Part shown: piece after piece, positions 17,698 to 27,516 of the stretch
How the letters are laid out: each line of letters begins with the position of its first letter
How positions within the stretch are numbered: position 1 is the stretch's first letter
Source: Hespellia sp.
GTDB lineage: Bacteria > Bacillota > Clostridia > Lachnospirales > Lachnospiraceae
Assembly: GCA_028694105.1 (NCBI GenBank)
Contig: JAQUUC010000013.1
Coordinates: 1 to 59,525 of the forward strand
Direction of reading: 5' to 3'
Length of the DNA: 59,525 bases
Notes under the pieces: generated by a model
The model's database searches: none
Seen by the model: only the letters and a program-made list of their open reading frames with translations
What the model was told of the DNA's origin: nothing
Translations under genes and position numbers: made by a program

Positions 17698-18672
17698 ATG
17701 ACATATGTGTTGTTGATTATTGGATTTTTTCTGCTCATTAAAGGAGCAGATTTTTTTGTGGATGGGTGTTCCAGCGTAGCAAAGCTGTTGAAAGTGCCAT
17801 CCGTCATCATCGGTCTGACGGTTGTTGCGTTCGGAACGAGTATGCCGGAGGCATCGGTAAGTATTAACGCGGCGCTCAAGGGCGCAAATGATTTGGCGGT
17901 GAGCAACGTCATCGGATCGAACATTTTCAATCTGCTGGTTGTGCTTGGTGCATGCGCAGTCATCCGGCCGCTGAATGCAAAATGGTCCGTATTAAAAAAA
18001 GAATTTCCGTTTTCAATTGTTATTACGGTGATCTTACTGGCTGCAATGGGTGGACTGCAGATTAGCAGTGTCATCAAAGGGAAAGGGACCTTTGTGCTTG
18101 GCAGAGCTGGCGGAATTATCCTGTTCGTCCTGTTTATTGTTTTTGTGGTTTCCACGGTAAGGGATGCCGTCAGATCAAGACAGAGTATTGAAGAAGCCGG
18201 AGAGCCGGAAGAGGAGTACAAGATTCTCACACCGCTTCGCACTGCTGTTTATATTGTGGGCGGGGCAATTGGAATCGTTGCTGGCGGAAATGCAGTTGTC
18301 AGCAGTGCGACAGACATTGCGCTGCAGTTTGGACTCAGCCAGACCTTTATCGGACTTACGATTGTTGCGCTCGGAACCTCGCTCCCGGAGCTTGTCACTT
18401 CACTGGTGGCAGCCGGAAAAGGAGAAAATGATCTCGCACTCGGAAATGTAGTGGGCTCTAATGTCTTTAACATTTTATTGATTTTAGGTGTATCTGCAGC
18501 GATTCATCCGATTGCAGTTGATATTACCGCGGTGTATGACACGATGATACTGATTGTATCCAGCGTGATTGCGTATATCTGCGCAGTCAGCAGGAGGAAA
18601 TTTTCAAAGTTTGAGGGGACGCTGTTTCTTATGATGTACCTTGCGTTCTTTGCATATATTATGATTCGGTAG
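17698..18672 (+). CDS. Calcium/sodium antiporter (CaCA family, YrbG-like)
   Basis: A 324-residue inner-membrane exchanger with about ten helices. It has two internal alpha repeats with inverted topology: FGTSMPEASVSINAALKGANDLAVSNVIGSN near residues 42-72, and LGTSLPELVTSLVAAGKGENDLALGNVVGSN near 222-252. The paired GTS-PE and GN/SNVxGSN motifs hold the cations. It probably exports Ca2+ using Na+ or H+. I use the ATG at 17698 because AGAGGA lies 5-10 bases before it and the predicted protein then starts directly at the first helix. A strong terminator follows. Confidence 0.9.
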   Translation: MTYVLLIIGFFLLIKGADFFVDGCSSVAKLLKVPSVIIGLTVVAFGTSMPEASVSINAALKGANDLAVSNVIGSNIFNLLVVLGACAVIRPLNAKWSVLKKEFPFSIVITVILLAAMGGLQISSVIKGKGTFVLGRAGGIILFVLFIVFVVSTVRDAVRSRQSIEEAGEPEEEYKILTPLRTAVYIVGGAIGIVAGGNAVVSSATDIALQFGLSQTFIGLTIVALGTSLPELVTSLVAAGKGENDLALGNVVGSNVFNILLILGVSAAIHPIAVDITAVYDTMILIVSSVIAYICAVSRRKFSKFEGTLFLMMYLAFFAYIMIR

Positions 18673-18693
18673 AAACTGCTGATTCACATACTG

Positions 18694-18737
18694 ATCCGTG
18701 AACCAAAGAAAGATGGCATTGGTTCACGGATTTTTTT
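18694..18737 (+). terminator. Terminator of the exchanger gene
   Basis: A perfect 13-bp stem (ATCCGTGAACCAA with TTGGTTCACGGAT) around a 12-base loop is followed by seven T. Confidence 0.93.
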
Positions 18738-18873
18738 ACTTGTACAGCACACAAAATGGTTGTAAAATACTGATGAATGTGATAGTCTAACTATACGGAT
18801 TCGAAAAAGGCATTCGTCTTTTATTGTCCGAAGCAATATCTGGTCAGTTCGACCAATAATCTTCCACACAAAA

Positions 18874-18922
18874 TAACCTTACAGAAGATGTTCCTGCTTT
18901 TAAGCGAAGCTGCGTAAGGTTA
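18874..18922. repeat. Extragenic hairpin containing a 19-base repeat
   Basis: TAACCTTAC (18874-18882) and GTAAGGTTA (18914-18922) form a 9-bp inverted repeat. The right arm contains the 19-mer AGCGAAGCTGCGTAAGGTT (18903-18921), which recurs exactly at 49380-49398. It lies in the gap between the exchanger gene and the repeat-protein gene. Confidence 0.6.
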
Positions 18923-18983
18923 CGGGAAAACAGCAAAGCGGATTCTGAATATCTGCTGGACTTGGCGCAAGGGGGTGATGCCT

Positions 18984-19028
18984 ATGGGATTTTTGTGTAT
19001 TTTTACATGTAGAATATTATGGTGCTAA
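18984..19028 (+). CDS. Possible 14-residue leader or toxin-like peptide
   Basis: An ATG at 18984, preceded by AAGGGGG at 8-base spacing, opens a reading frame for MGFLCIFTCRILWC. It is very hydrophobic and contains three cysteines. The strong ribosome site is the main support. Small type I toxins of Firmicutes have a similar GGGGGTGATG lead-in, but this peptide is shorter than those. It lies about 50 bases before the repeat-protein gene and could be spurious. Confidence 0.25.
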   Translation: MGFLCIFTCRILWC

Positions 19029-19040
19029 AAGAATAAATGT

Positions 19041-19048
19041 GGTATACT
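19041..19048 (+). promoter_or_regulatory. Possible -10 element of the repeat-protein gene
   Basis: TATACT (19043-19048) follows TGTGG, close to an extended -10 arrangement, 28 bases before the start at 19076. No good -35 is evident. Confidence 0.4.
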
Positions 19049-19075
19049 AAAAAAATACAAAAAGGAGTGATAGGT

Positions 19076-19828
19076 ATGACAGATGAACATGCGGAATTAG
19101 TGCGAGAATTAACCGGTGCGATGTCTACGGTGATCAATCAGAAATTTGATGAAAAATTTAAAGAACATAATGCGTGCTGGAATGAGACGCTGGAACGAAA
19201 ATTCGAAGAAAACAATGTCAGCTGGAATGAGACACTGGAACGAAAATTCGAAGAAAACAATGTCAGATGGAATGAGACACTGGAACGAAAATTCGAAGAA
19301 AATAATGTCAGATGGAATGAGACGCTGGAACGAAAATTCGAAGAAAATAATGTCAGATGGAACGAGACGCTGGAACGAAAATTCGAAGAAAATAATGTCA
19401 GATGGAATGAGATACTGGAACGGAGATTCGATGAAAATAATGTCCGCTGGAACGAGACACTGGAACGAAAATTCGAAGAAAACAATGTCAGATGGAATGA
19501 GACACTGGAACGGAGATTCGAAGAAAACAATGTCGAATGGAAAAAGATATTGGATGATCGATTCCGGGAGAACAATATTGTCTGGAAAAAGACTTTAGAT
19601 TCCAGATTTCGAGAAAGTGAGAACATGGTACTAGGGGAAATTGACCGAGTGCACGAATCTCTGATTGATCATAAAGAAGACACAAAACGAAATTTTGCTC
19701 AGATGAAACGAAGATTAGATATCATGCAGCAAAAAATGGATGCTAATCATAATGAGATTCTGAGAGCATATTCGTGTATTAATAATCATGAAAGCCGTAT
19801 ACAGCGGGTGGAACAGAGAGTGTCATGA
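19076..19828 (+). CDS. Coiled-coil protein with ten 15-residue tandem repeats
   Basis: I do not recognise a family. The 250-residue product starts MTDEHAELVRELTGAM at the ATG preceded by AAAGGAGTGA. Residues ~30-180 are ten tandem 15-residue units of the form ENNVRWNETLERKFE, with Trp at positions 35, 50, 65 and so on to 170. The period of 15 with spaced hydrophobics predicts a long right-handed or straight coiled coil. The C-terminal ~70 residues (IDHKEDTKRNFAQMKRRLDIMQQKMDANHNEI) are an ordinary coiled coil. No signal peptide or membrane helix is present, so it is probably cytoplasmic. A phage-type or structural role is possible but unsupported. Confidence 0.75.
   Translation: MTDEHAELVRELTGAMSTVINQKFDEKFKEHNACWNETLERKFEENNVSWNETLERKFEENNVRWNETLERKFEENNVRWNETLERKFEENNVRWNETLERKFEENNVRWNEILERRFDENNVRWNETLERKFEENNVRWNETLERRFEENNVEWKKILDDRFRENNIVWKKTLDSRFRESENMVLGEIDRVHESLIDHKEDTKRNFAQMKRRLDIMQQKMDANHNEILRAYSCINNHESRIQRVEQRVS
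19163..19615 (+). repeat. 45-bp coding tandem repeat, ten units
   Basis: About ten 45-base units run in frame through the gene. The middle seven are nearly identical at DNA level (for instance CGAAAATTCGAAGAAAA recurs), while the first and last are diverged. This pattern suggests recent expansion by slippage or unequal recombination. Confidence 0.9.
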
Positions 19829-19887
19829 GTTAATAGGCAGGCGTACACTAAAATCAATTCTAAAAATAGGCATTATGCTGCTCCGGG

Positions 19888-19916
19888 TTGACAATCAGGC
19901 GATATTCGAGTAGAAT
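19888..19916 (+). promoter_or_regulatory. Promoter of the T-box leader and proS
   Basis: TTGACA and TAGAAT are separated by 17 bases. Transcription would start near 19923, just before the T-box RNA. Confidence 0.85.
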
Positions 19917-19922
19917 TGTGAT

Positions 19923-20160
19923 ATTCAAGAAGAGTGATGAACAGGGTTAGTATATGTTGGATACATGACAGAGAGGGAACCGTTTGCTGAGAGGTTTCTT
20001 GTTTGAAGACATAGAACCTGCCTGGGAGCTTCCATATGAAAGTATGGTGTATCATCTGCATTAAAGGTGGAAAAAGTGATCTGTATCAGACAGATAATCA
20101 GGGTGGTACCGCCGAGATTTCGGCCCCTTTTGGGAGCATGGAATTTTGGCGGTTTTTTGT
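19923..20160 (+). ncRNA. T-box leader, proline-specific
   Basis: The conserved T-box sequence AGGGTGGTACCGCC lies at 20100-20113. Upstream is a stem I region with AGAGAGGGAACC and GCTGAGAGG elements. A CCT proline codon at 20017-20019, followed by G, is the likely specifier. The terminator pairs ACCGCC (20108-20113) with GGCGGT (20148-20153), followed by a T-run to 20158. Uncharged tRNA-Pro would stabilise the antiterminator and allow proS expression. Confidence 0.9.
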
Positions 20161-20286
20161 GCAATACATAAAAGATCTCCGGGGGATGCGCACTGCGCGC
20201 AAATGGAATATGGCACTGACGGAATCTTTGAGCGCCCAAAAGGCTCAACAATCAATCATAAAAAATGAAAAAAGGAGAAGATCAAG

Positions 20287-21729
20287 ATGGCAAAGGAAAA
20301 AAAATTAGTAGAATCTATTACATCACGTGACGAAGATTTTGCACAGTGGTACACCGATGTGGTCCGCGAAGCAGAATTGTGCGATTATTCAGGAGTGAAA
20401 GGGTGTCTGAACTATTTACCGAACGGCTATGCGCTTTGGGAGAATATTCAGGCGGATTTAGACAGACGATTCAAAGAGACAGGTGTACAGAACGTATACC
20501 TCCCAGTACTCATTCCTGAGACGTTACTGCAGAAAGAGAAAGATCATATTGATGGTTTCGCACCGGAAGTTGCATGGGTAACCAAGGGAGGCGAAGAGAA
20601 TCTGACAGAACGTTTCTGTATCAGACCAACCTCCGAAACATTATTTTGTGATGTGTGGAGCAAGACGGTCCAGTCACACAGAGATTTGCCGAAAGTATGG
20701 AATCAGTGGTGCTCCGTTCTGCGCTGGGAGAAGACAACAAGACCGTTCCTTCGCTCGAGAGAGTTCTTATGGCAGGAAGGCCATACGATCCACGCAACAT
20801 ATGAAGAGGCGGAACAGCGCACCATTCAGATGTTAAATGTTTACAAGGATTTCGTGGAGCAGGATCTGGCCATTCCACTGGTAACAGGACGCAAGACAGA
20901 GAGTGAGAAATTTGCCGGAGCGCAGGACACATATACAATCGAAGCGCTCATGCATGACGGAAAAGCACTTCAGTCCGGAACGAGCCACTTCTTTGGAAAT
21001 GGATTTGCAGATGCTTATGGAATTCAATATCTTGATAAAAACAATGAACTTCACAGTGTATATGAGACCTCATGGGGGTTATCTACCAGAATTATCGGCG
21101 CAATCATCATGGTTCACGGTGATGACAGCGGACTTGTGCTTCCACCAAGAATCGCACCAATCCAGACAAGAATTATTCCGGTTGCACAACACAAAGAAGG
21201 CGTCTTAGAAGCAGCAAATGAATTGATGAATCAATTGAAAGCAGCAGGATACCGCGTTGCGATCGATGATTCGGAGAAGAGTCCGGGATGGAAATTCTCA
21301 GAGCAGGAGATGCTTGGAATCCCGACACGTGTAGAAATCGGGCCAAAAGATATCGAGAAGAATCAGGCAGTCATCGTTCGCCGGGACACCAGAGAAAAGA
21401 TCTTTGTTTCATTGGATGAAATCGACGCAAAATTGCAGGAAGTTTTAGAGGATGTACAGAAGAGTCTTTACGAAAAAGCTAAAACATTCTTGGATGACCA
21501 TATCAGCGAAGCTGTAACAATGGACGAGATGAACGAAAAGTTCAACACGAAGAAGGGCTTTATCAAAGCGATGTGGTGCGGAGAAGAATCCTGCGAAGAG
21601 GAAATCAAGGCACAGACAGGTGGAGCAACATCACGTTGTATTCCGGAGAAGCAGGAGCAGCTTGCTGATACATGTATCTGCTGTGGAAAACCGGCGAAGC
21701 ATATGGTTTACTGGGGCAAAGCTTATTAA
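20287..21729 (+). CDS. proS: Prolyl-tRNA synthetase (short, eukaryote/archaeal-type)
   Basis: A 480-residue class II synthetase that charges tRNA-Pro. The catalytic core shows motif 2 around [22 protein letters not shown] and motif 3 in the [14 protein letters not shown] region. It lacks the ~180-residue editing insertion of the long bacterial form. The C-terminal extension carries a cysteine-rich zinc-type module ([12 protein letters not shown] and CICCGKPA) and ends in Tyr, as in the archaeal/eukaryotic class. AAAAGGAG precedes the ATG, and the gene is controlled by the T-box leader immediately upstream. The first palindromic element begins at its stop codon. Confidence 0.94.
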   Translation: MAKEKKLVESITSRDEDFAQWYTDVVREAELCDYSGVKGCLNYLPNGYALWENIQADLDRRFKETGVQNVYLPVLIPETLLQKEKDHIDGFAPEVAWVTKGGEENLTERFCIRPTSETLFCDVWSKTVQSHRDLPKVWNQWCSVLRWEKTTRPFLRSREFLWQEGHTIHATYEEAEQRTIQMLNVYKDFVEQDLAIPLVTGRKTESEKFAGAQDTYTIEALMHDGKALQSGTSHFFGNGFADAYGIQYLDKNNELHSVYETSWGLSTRIIGAIIMVHGDDSGLVLPPRIAPIQTRIIPVAQHKEGVLEAANELMNQLKAAGYRVAIDDSEKSPGWKFSEQEMLGIPTRVEIGPKDIEKNQAVIVRRDTREKIFVSLDEIDAKLQEVLEDVQKSLYEKAKTFLDDHISEAVTMDEMNEKFNTKKGFIKAMWCGEESCEEEIKAQTGGATSRCIPEKQEQLADTCICCGKPAKHMVYWGKAY

Positions 21730-22043
21730 ATTCTTGGTTGTTTTTAGAGATTGAAGTCCGCGCGTGTGCGCCAGAGGCATTGTCCTCATCGGCTATCATC
21801 GTTCGCTAAGAATAGTTAAACAGAAAACGTGCAGGCCAATTGGGCATCGAGCCAATTCGAACAACACTCTTGATGAGTGTTGTTCTCAGTGACTCTGAAT
21901 CCATGTGTATGTAACACATGGATTCTCCCAACTGACCTGCACGTTTTCTATTAACCTATTCTAAAGCTTCGCTGAATGCTGATGAGGACAATGCCTCTGG
22001 CGCACACGCGCTCACTCAAAGTTCTAAATTCAACAAGAGATTT
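21728..22043. repeat. Giant palindromic element 1
   Basis: Two 63-base arms, 21728-21790 and 21981-22043, are inverted copies without gaps. The inner 31 bp (21760-21790 with 21981-22011) are perfectly complementary, the outer 32 about 60 percent. Inside is a second arm pair (21809-21835 with 21936-21962, including a perfect 14-bp run). At the tip are two hairpins with 11-bp (21859-21885) and 12-bp (21897-21925) stems. There is no gene and no T-run. It starts on the proS stop codon. Confidence 0.9.
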
Positions 22044-22073
22044 ATAGTAAGAAGCTAAGCCCTTTTTACTTTA

Positions 22074-22299
22074 CAATTCTTGATTCGCGTAAAGTTTCTA
22101 AGAATGTCTAAAATGCTTTCCTGTGGCAGCGCCCTTGCATGCATTAAGTGGAGGTTTAGAAAAGGTTAAATTAAAGTAGGTGTTTCATAAGGCCACTTTA
22201 ATTTTTAACTTTTCTTATCGAACGATTATAGCATGCAAGGGCGCTGCCACAAGAAAGCGTTTGGACGTCTTAAAAATCTCTACGTTAACCAAGAATTTA
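22074..22299. repeat. Giant palindromic element 2
   Basis: Two 69-base arms, 22074-22142 and 22231-22299, are inverted copies without gaps. The inner 21 bp (22122-22142 with 22231-22251) are perfect. An internal A/T-rich arm pair includes ATTAAAGT/ACTTTAAT (22170-22177 with 22195-22202). The outer end AACCAAGAATTT (22287-22298) is the exact complement of the first 12 bases of element 1, so both elements may form one 571-base unit. Confidence 0.88.
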
Positions 22300-22398
22300 G
22301 TTTCTTCTATATAAAGTAGTCCAATCAAATTCATTTCCCAATATCTAGCTTTTACGCATTTTTAACAGAAAAAACTCTTGAATTTCCCTAGAAAATCC

Positions 22399-22427
22399 TT
22401 GACTTTCCAATAGAAAAGCAATATACT
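22399..22427 (+). promoter_or_regulatory. Promoter of the str operon
   Basis: TTGACT and TATACT are separated by 17 bases, about 100 bases before rpsL. The remaining sequence from 22300 to 22527 is A/T-rich and shows no gene. Confidence 0.8.
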
Positions 22428-22527
22428 GATTTAGCGTGCATGAGAATGCATTATTATTTTTGTGCATAAAAGCAACGTTAACACAAGATGTTTAACGCAA
22501 CCATGAAAAACATAGGAGGTGAAAAGA

Positions 22528-22947
22528 ATGCCAACATTTAACCAGTTAGTTAGAAAAGGACGTCAGACTTCTGTAAAGAAATCTACTGCACCAGCTCTTC
22601 AGAAAGGATTTAACTCTTTGAAGAAAAAATCTACAAATCTTTCTGCACCACAGAAAAGAGGAGTATGTACAGCAGTTAAGACAGCTACACCTAAAAAACC
22701 TAACTCAGCTCTTAGAAAGATCGCCAGAGTTCGTCTTTCTAACGGTATTGAAGTAACAAGCTATATCCCAGGAGAAGGACATAACCTTCAGGAGCATAGT
22801 GTAGTACTGATCCGTGGTGGACGTATCAAGGATTTACCTGGTACAAGATACCATATCGTTAGAGGAACACTTGATACAGCAGGTGTCGCTAAGAGAAGAC
22901 AGGCTCGTTCTAAATACGGTGCTAAGCGTCCAAAAGATGCGAAATAA
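22528..22947 (+). CDS. rpsL: 30S ribosomal protein S12
   Basis: A 139-residue S12, which sits at the decoding centre and controls accuracy. It starts [12 protein letters not shown]; the AGGAGGT ribosome site lies 7 bases before this ATG and overlaps an upstream in-frame GTG that I reject. The streptomycin-related loops [15 protein letters not shown] and [11 protein letters not shown] are normal. It is the first gene of the str operon. Confidence 0.98.
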   Translation: MPTFNQLVRKGRQTSVKKSTAPALQKGFNSLKKKSTNLSAPQKRGVCTAVKTATPKKPNSALRKIARVRLSNGIEVTSYIPGEGHNLQEHSVVLIRGGRIKDLPGTRYHIVRGTLDTAGVAKRRQARSKYGAKRPKDAK

Positions 22948-23054
22948 AGCTAGAGCACTTAGAGAGGTTTTACACGAACTTAGTGCGTAGCTTGTTCTTT
23001 GGAACTTGGCGAGGTTTTGTCGAGCCTGGTCTCAAAGAACTGCATTATAATTAG
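22948..23054 (+). ncRNA. Structured intercistronic element, copy A (rpsL-rpsG)
   Basis: This 107-base spacer matches the rpsG-fusA spacer at about 82 of 107 positions without gaps. GTTCTTTG (22994-23001) pairs with CAAAGAAC (23033-23040), GCACT with AGTGC, and an inner GGC with GCC. Several paired positions change together between the two copies, which supports an RNA structure. The rest of the gap to 23233 carries an open frame without a better start and the rpsG ribosome site. Confidence 0.65.
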
Positions 23055-23110
23055 AACACATTGTAACTAGAAGTTAAATCGTATCACAAACAGAACTATG
23101 ATTTTCGTAG

Positions 23111-23704
<594 letters not shown>

Positions 23705-23811
23705 ATCTGAGACGCTTCGTGAGATTTCTCACGAACTTAGTGCGAAGATTGTTCTTCGAAATTTTGCGAGATTTTATCGAGCATAGTCTTGAAGAATTAC
23801 ATTATAATTAG
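23705..23811 (+). ncRNA. Structured intercistronic element, copy B (rpsG-fusA)
   Basis: The same length (107 bases) and layout as copy A. GTTCTTCG pairs with TGAAGAAT in the main helix, where T-A of copy A has become C-G. The inner G-C has become T-A (TGC with GCA). Block ACTTAGTGCG and the end CATTATAATTAG are identical in both. It runs straight into the fusA ribosome site. Copy B also has an extra hairpin TTCGTGAGA/TCTCACGAA. Confidence 0.65.
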
Positions 23812-23823
23812 GAGGAAAGAATC

Positions 23824-25941
23824 TTGGCTGGAAGAGAATATCCATTAGAGAGAACCAGAAATATCGGTATTATGGCTCATATTGATGCTGGTAAGACAAC
23901 GCTTACAGAGCGTATCTTATACTATACCGGTGTTAACTATAAGATTGGTGATACTCATGAAGGAACTGCAACCATGGACTGGATGGAGCAGGAGCAGGAA
24001 AGAGGTATCACAATTACTTCAGCAGCTACAACATGTCATTGGACACTTGAGGATCATAACCAAGTGAAACCGGGTGCTCTGGAACACCGTATCAATATTA
24101 TTGATACCCCGGGACACGTTGACTTTACTGTAGAGGTTGAGCGTTCACTTCGTGTACTTGATGGTGCCGTAGGTGTTTTCTGTGCAAAAGGTGGCGTTGA
24201 GCCACAGTCAGAGAACGTATGGCGTCAGGCAGACACATACAATGTACCAAGAATGGCATTCATCAACAAGATGGACATTTTAGGTGCGAATTTTTACGGA
24301 GCTGTTGAGCAGATTAAAGACAGACTTGGTAAGAATGCAATTTGTCTTCAGTTACCAATCGGTAAAGAAGACGACTTTAAAGGAATCATTGACCTGATGG
24401 AAATGGAAGCTTACATCTATAACGATGAAAAAGGCGAGGACGTTTCAATCGTTCCGATTCCGGAAGATATGAAAGATGACGCAGAGCTTTATCATACAGA
24501 ATTAGTTGAGAAGATCTGTGAATTAGACGATGATCTGATGATGCAGTATCTTGAGGGTGAAGAGCCATCGGTTGATGAATTAAAAGCAGTCCTTAGAAAA
24601 GGTACTTGTGAATGTACAGCGGTTCCTGTTTGCTGTGGTACAGCTTACAGAAATAAAGGTGTACAGAAATTATTAGATGCAGTTATTGAATACATGCCAG
24701 CTCCAACTGACATCCCGGCTATCGAGGGTGTTGACGAAGATGGTAATGAAGTGGTGAGACATTCATCAGATGATGAGCCATTCTCAGCATTGGCATTTAA
24801 GATCATGACTGACCCATTCGTAGGTAAGTTAGCTTACTTCCGTGTATATTCAGGATCAGTTAACTCAGGTTCTTACGTATTAAATGCGACAAAGAACAAA
24901 AAAGAGCGTGTTGGACGTATCCTTCAGATGCATGCCAACAAGCGTGAAGAATTAGATAAAGTATACTCAGGCGATATTGCAGCAGCGATTGGTTTCAAGA
25001 ATACAACGACAGGTGATACCATCTGTGATGAAAAGGCTCCAGTAATCTTAGAGTCTATGGAATTCCCAGAGCCAGTTATCGAGCTTGCAATTGAGCCTAA
25101 AACAAAAGCATCTCAGGGTAAACTTGGAGAGTCTCTTGCAAAACTTGCAGAAGAAGATCCTACCTTCCGTGCACATACAAATCACGAGACTGGTCAGACA
25201 ATCATCGCTGGTATGGGAGAGCTTCATCTTGAAATCATCGTAGACAGACTTTTACGTGAATTTAAAGTAGAAGCTAACGTAGGTGCTCCACAGGTTGCGT
25301 ACAAAGAATCCTTCACAAAGACGGTTGATGTTGACAGTAAATATGCAAAACAGTCTGGTGGACGTGGACAGTACGGACATTGTAAAGTTAAGTTTGAGCC
25401 AATGGATGTCAATGGCGAAGAGTCATACCTGTTCGAGTCTAAGGTAGTCGGTGGTGCGATTCCAAAAGAATACATCCCAGCTGTAGGCGAAGGTATTGAA
25501 GAAGCTATGAAATCCGGTATCCTTGGAGGATTCCCGGTTGTTGGTATCAAAGCGACAGTATTTGATGGTTCTTACCATGAAGTCGATTCTAACGAGATGG
25601 CATTCCACATTGCCGGATCTTTAGCATTCAAGGATGCTATGAAGAAGGCAGCTCCAGCACTTCTTGAGCCAATTATGAAGGTTGAAGTAACAATGCCTGA
25701 GGAATACATGGGAGATATCATTGGTGACTTAAACTCACGTCGTGGACGTATCGAAGGTATGGATGATCTTGGCGGTGGTAAAATCGTTCGAGCATTTGTT
25801 CCATTATCTGAGATGTTTGGTTACTCTACAGATCTTCGTTCCAGAACACAGGGACGTGGTAACTACTCAATGTTCTTTGAGAGCTATGAGTCAGTTCCGA
25901 AGTCAGTTCAGGAGAAAATTTTATCTCACAAAGAAGCTTAA
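23824..25941 (+). CDS. fusA: Elongation factor G
   Basis: A 705-residue translational GTPase driving ribosomal translocation. The start is TTG, with GGAGG 8 bases upstream; the protein begins [14 protein letters not shown]1 is AHIDAGKTT at residues 18-26, switch II is DTPGHVDF, and the NKMD motif follows. Domains II-V follow in the usual order, ending with domain V near [14 protein letters not shown]. The length is normal for EF-G, with no sign of a paralogous EF-G2 or TetM. Confidence 0.97.
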   Translation: MAGREYPLERTRNIGIMAHIDAGKTTLTERILYYTGVNYKIGDTHEGTATMDWMEQEQERGITITSAATTCHWTLEDHNQVKPGALEHRINIIDTPGHVDFTVEVERSLRVLDGAVGVFCAKGGVEPQSENVWRQADTYNVPRMAFINKMDILGANFYGAVEQIKDRLGKNAICLQLPIGKEDDFKGIIDLMEMEAYIYNDEKGEDVSIVPIPEDMKDDAELYHTELVEKICELDDDLMMQYLEGEEPSVDELKAVLRKGTCECTAVPVCCGTAYRNKGVQKLLDAVIEYMPAPTDIPAIEGVDEDGNEVVRHSSDDEPFSALAFKIMTDPFVGKLAYFRVYSGSVNSGSYVLNATKNKKERVGRILQMHANKREELDKVYSGDIAAAIGFKNTTTGDTICDEKAPVILESMEFPEPVIELAIEPKTKASQGKLGESLAKLAEEDPTFRAHTNHETGQTIIAGMGELHLEIIVDRLLREFKVEANVGAPQVAYKESFTKTVDVDSKYAKQSGGRGQYGHCKVKFEPMDVNGEESYLFESKVVGGAIPKEYIPAVGEGIEEAMKSGILGGFPVVGIKATVFDGSYHEVDSNEMAFHIAGSLAFKDAMKKAAPALLEPIMKVEVTMPEEYMGDIIGDLNSRRGRIEGMDDLGGGKIVRAFVPLSEMFGYSTDLRSRTQGRGNYSMFFESYESVPKSVQEKILSHKEA

Positions 25942-25984
25942 ACGGAAGTAATATTCAAATAGCAAACAAATTTATCAAAAACGC

Positions 25985-26013
25985 TTGAAAATCTATATGT
26001 TTTGAAATATAAT
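25985..26013 (+). promoter_or_regulatory. Separate tuf promoter
   Basis: TTGAAA and TATAAT are separated by exactly 17 bases in the fusA-tuf gap, so tuf can be transcribed independently of the str operon. Confidence 0.75.
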
Positions 26014-26048
26014 CAGAGATAGCCGAGCAAACGTAAAAATCTAAAATT

Positions 26049-26093
26049 ACCCAAGCCTGTAAGCTCCACCAAATAAGGCTGGAGCGGCTGGGT
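26049..26093 (+). other. Hairpin in the tuf leader
   Basis: ACCCAAGCC pairs with GGCTGGGT (one bulge) and, inside it, GCTCCA with TGGAGC. It ends about 10 bases before the tuf ribosome site AAGGAGG and may tune translation. Confidence 0.55.
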
Positions 26094-26116
26094 GCAAAAT
26101 AAGGAGGATATTTAAA

Positions 26117-27304
26117 ATGGCAAAAGCAAAATTTGAAAGAAGCAAACCGCATTGTAATATCGGTACTATTGGTCATGTCGATCATGGTAAAACAACTTTA
26201 ACAGCTGCTATCACAAAAGTATTATCAGAGAGAGTTCCTGGAAATGCTAAAGTAGATTTCGAGAACATCGATAAGGCTCCAGAGGAAAGAGAACGTGGTA
26301 TCACAATCTCTACAGCTCACGTTGAGTATGAGACAGCTAACCGTCACTACGCACACGTTGACTGCCCAGGACATGCCGATTACGTAAAGAACATGATCAC
26401 TGGTGCTGCACAGATGGATGGAGCTATCTTAGTAGTAGCTGCAACTGATGGTGTTATGGCACAGACAAAAGAGCATATCTTACTTTCTCGTCAGGTAGGT
26501 GTACCTTACATCGTAGTATTCATGAACAAATGTGACATGGTTGACGATGAAGAGTTACTTGAATTAGTAGAGATGGAAATCACAGAAGTTCTTGAGGAAT
26601 ATGAATTCACAGATTGCCCAATCGTCAAAGGATCAGCTCTTAAAGCACTTGAAGATCCTGCAAGTGAGTGGGGAGACAAGATCATGGAACTTATGGATGC
26701 TGTAGACAGCTTTATTCCAGATCCAATCCGTGATACAGATAAACCTTTCCTTATGCCAATCGAGGATGTATTTACAATCACAGGTCGTGGTACAGTTGCT
26801 ACAGGACGTGTTGAGCGTGGTACATTGAAATTAAATGATGAAGTTGAAATCATTGGTATCAAAGAAGAGATTCAGAAGACAGTTGTAACTGGTATCGAGA
26901 TGTTCCGTAAACTTCTTGATCAGGCTGAAGCTGGAGATAACATTGGTGCATTACTTCGTGGTATTCAGAGAACAGACATCGAAAGAGGTCAGGTTCTTGT
27001 AAAACCGGGTTCAGTAACATGCCATACAAAATTCAAAGCTCAGGTTTACGTATTAACAAAAGATGAAGGTGGCCGTCATACACCATTCTTCAACAACTAC
27101 CGTCCACAGTTCTACTTCAGAACAACAGACGTAACAGGTGAAATCAAACTTCCAGCAGGAACAGAGATGTGTATGCCTGGTGATAACGTACAGATGGAAA
27201 TCGATCTGATTCATCCAGTAGCTATGGAGCAGGGTCTTACTTTCGCTATCCGTGAAGGTGGACGTACAGTAGGTTCTGGTAACGTTTCTGAAATCGTTGA
27301 ATAA
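26117..27304 (+). CDS. tuf: Elongation factor Tu
   Basis: A 395-residue GTPase delivering aminoacyl-tRNA to the ribosome. G1 is GHVDHGKT at residues 19-26; [32 protein letters not shown] and GSALKALED are standard. Domains II and III are complete, ending in [15 protein letters not shown]. It has its own promoter and terminator within the str operon. Codon use is strongly biased, as expected for a very highly expressed gene. Confidence 0.98.
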   Translation: MAKAKFERSKPHCNIGTIGHVDHGKTTLTAAITKVLSERVPGNAKVDFENIDKAPEERERGITISTAHVEYETANRHYAHVDCPGHADYVKNMITGAAQMDGAILVVAATDGVMAQTKEHILLSRQVGVPYIVVFMNKCDMVDDEELLELVEMEITEVLEEYEFTDCPIVKGSALKALEDPASEWGDKIMELMDAVDSFIPDPIRDTDKPFLMPIEDVFTITGRGTVATGRVERGTLKLNDEVEIIGIKEEIQKTVVTGIEMFRKLLDQAEAGDNIGALLRGIQRTDIERGQVLVKPGSVTCHTKFKAQVYVLTKDEGGRHTPFFNNYRPQFYFRTTDVTGEIKLPAGTEMCMPGDNVQMEIDLIHPVAMEQGLTFAIREGGRTVGSGNVSEIVE

Positions 27305-27353
27305 TCAGCGTTATATCATATGTCGAGGTAATTCTCGATGAAACTAAATAAAT

Positions 27354-27394
27354 CAGCCACAAATGTGTTTACATGTTTGTGGCTGTATTTTTTT
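27354..27394 (+). terminator. Terminator of the str operon
   Basis: CAGCCACAAA and TTTGTGGCTG form a 10-bp stem (with a weaker extension inside) followed by TATTTTTTT. Confidence 0.92.
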
Positions 27395-27433
27395 GCCAGG
27401 TATGCAGGTAAGGTCTAGTGAACCTTTACCTTG

Positions 27434-27470
27434 TTGCCGTCTGGATTCAAGCGGGATTATATGGTAGAAT
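27434..27470 (+). promoter_or_regulatory. Promoter region of the MATE/sugar-sensing operon
   Basis: TTGCCG and TTATAT lie 17 bases apart (27434-27462), and an overlapping extended -10 TGG-TAGAAT ends at 27470. Either could start transcription before the MATE gene. Confidence 0.45.
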
Positions 27471-27516
27471 AAGACGTAAAGTCGTTAAAACAAAAGAAAA
27501 CAGAGGAAGAAAAGTT

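Noticed and set aside
19163-19615. Possible CRISPR array
   Set aside because: Units are contiguous with no spacers and stay in frame in a coding gene.
19138-19626. Long overlapping open frames on both strands across the repeat region
   Set aside because: They arise because the 45-base unit lacks stops in several frames; only the frame with AAAGGAGTGA and the ordinary coiled-coil ending has gene-like features.
23044-23053. TATAAT in the rpsL-rpsG spacer as an internal promoter
   Set aside because: No -35 at 15-19 bases and no TG extension; the same block in the rpsG-fusA spacer fits a conserved RNA element better.
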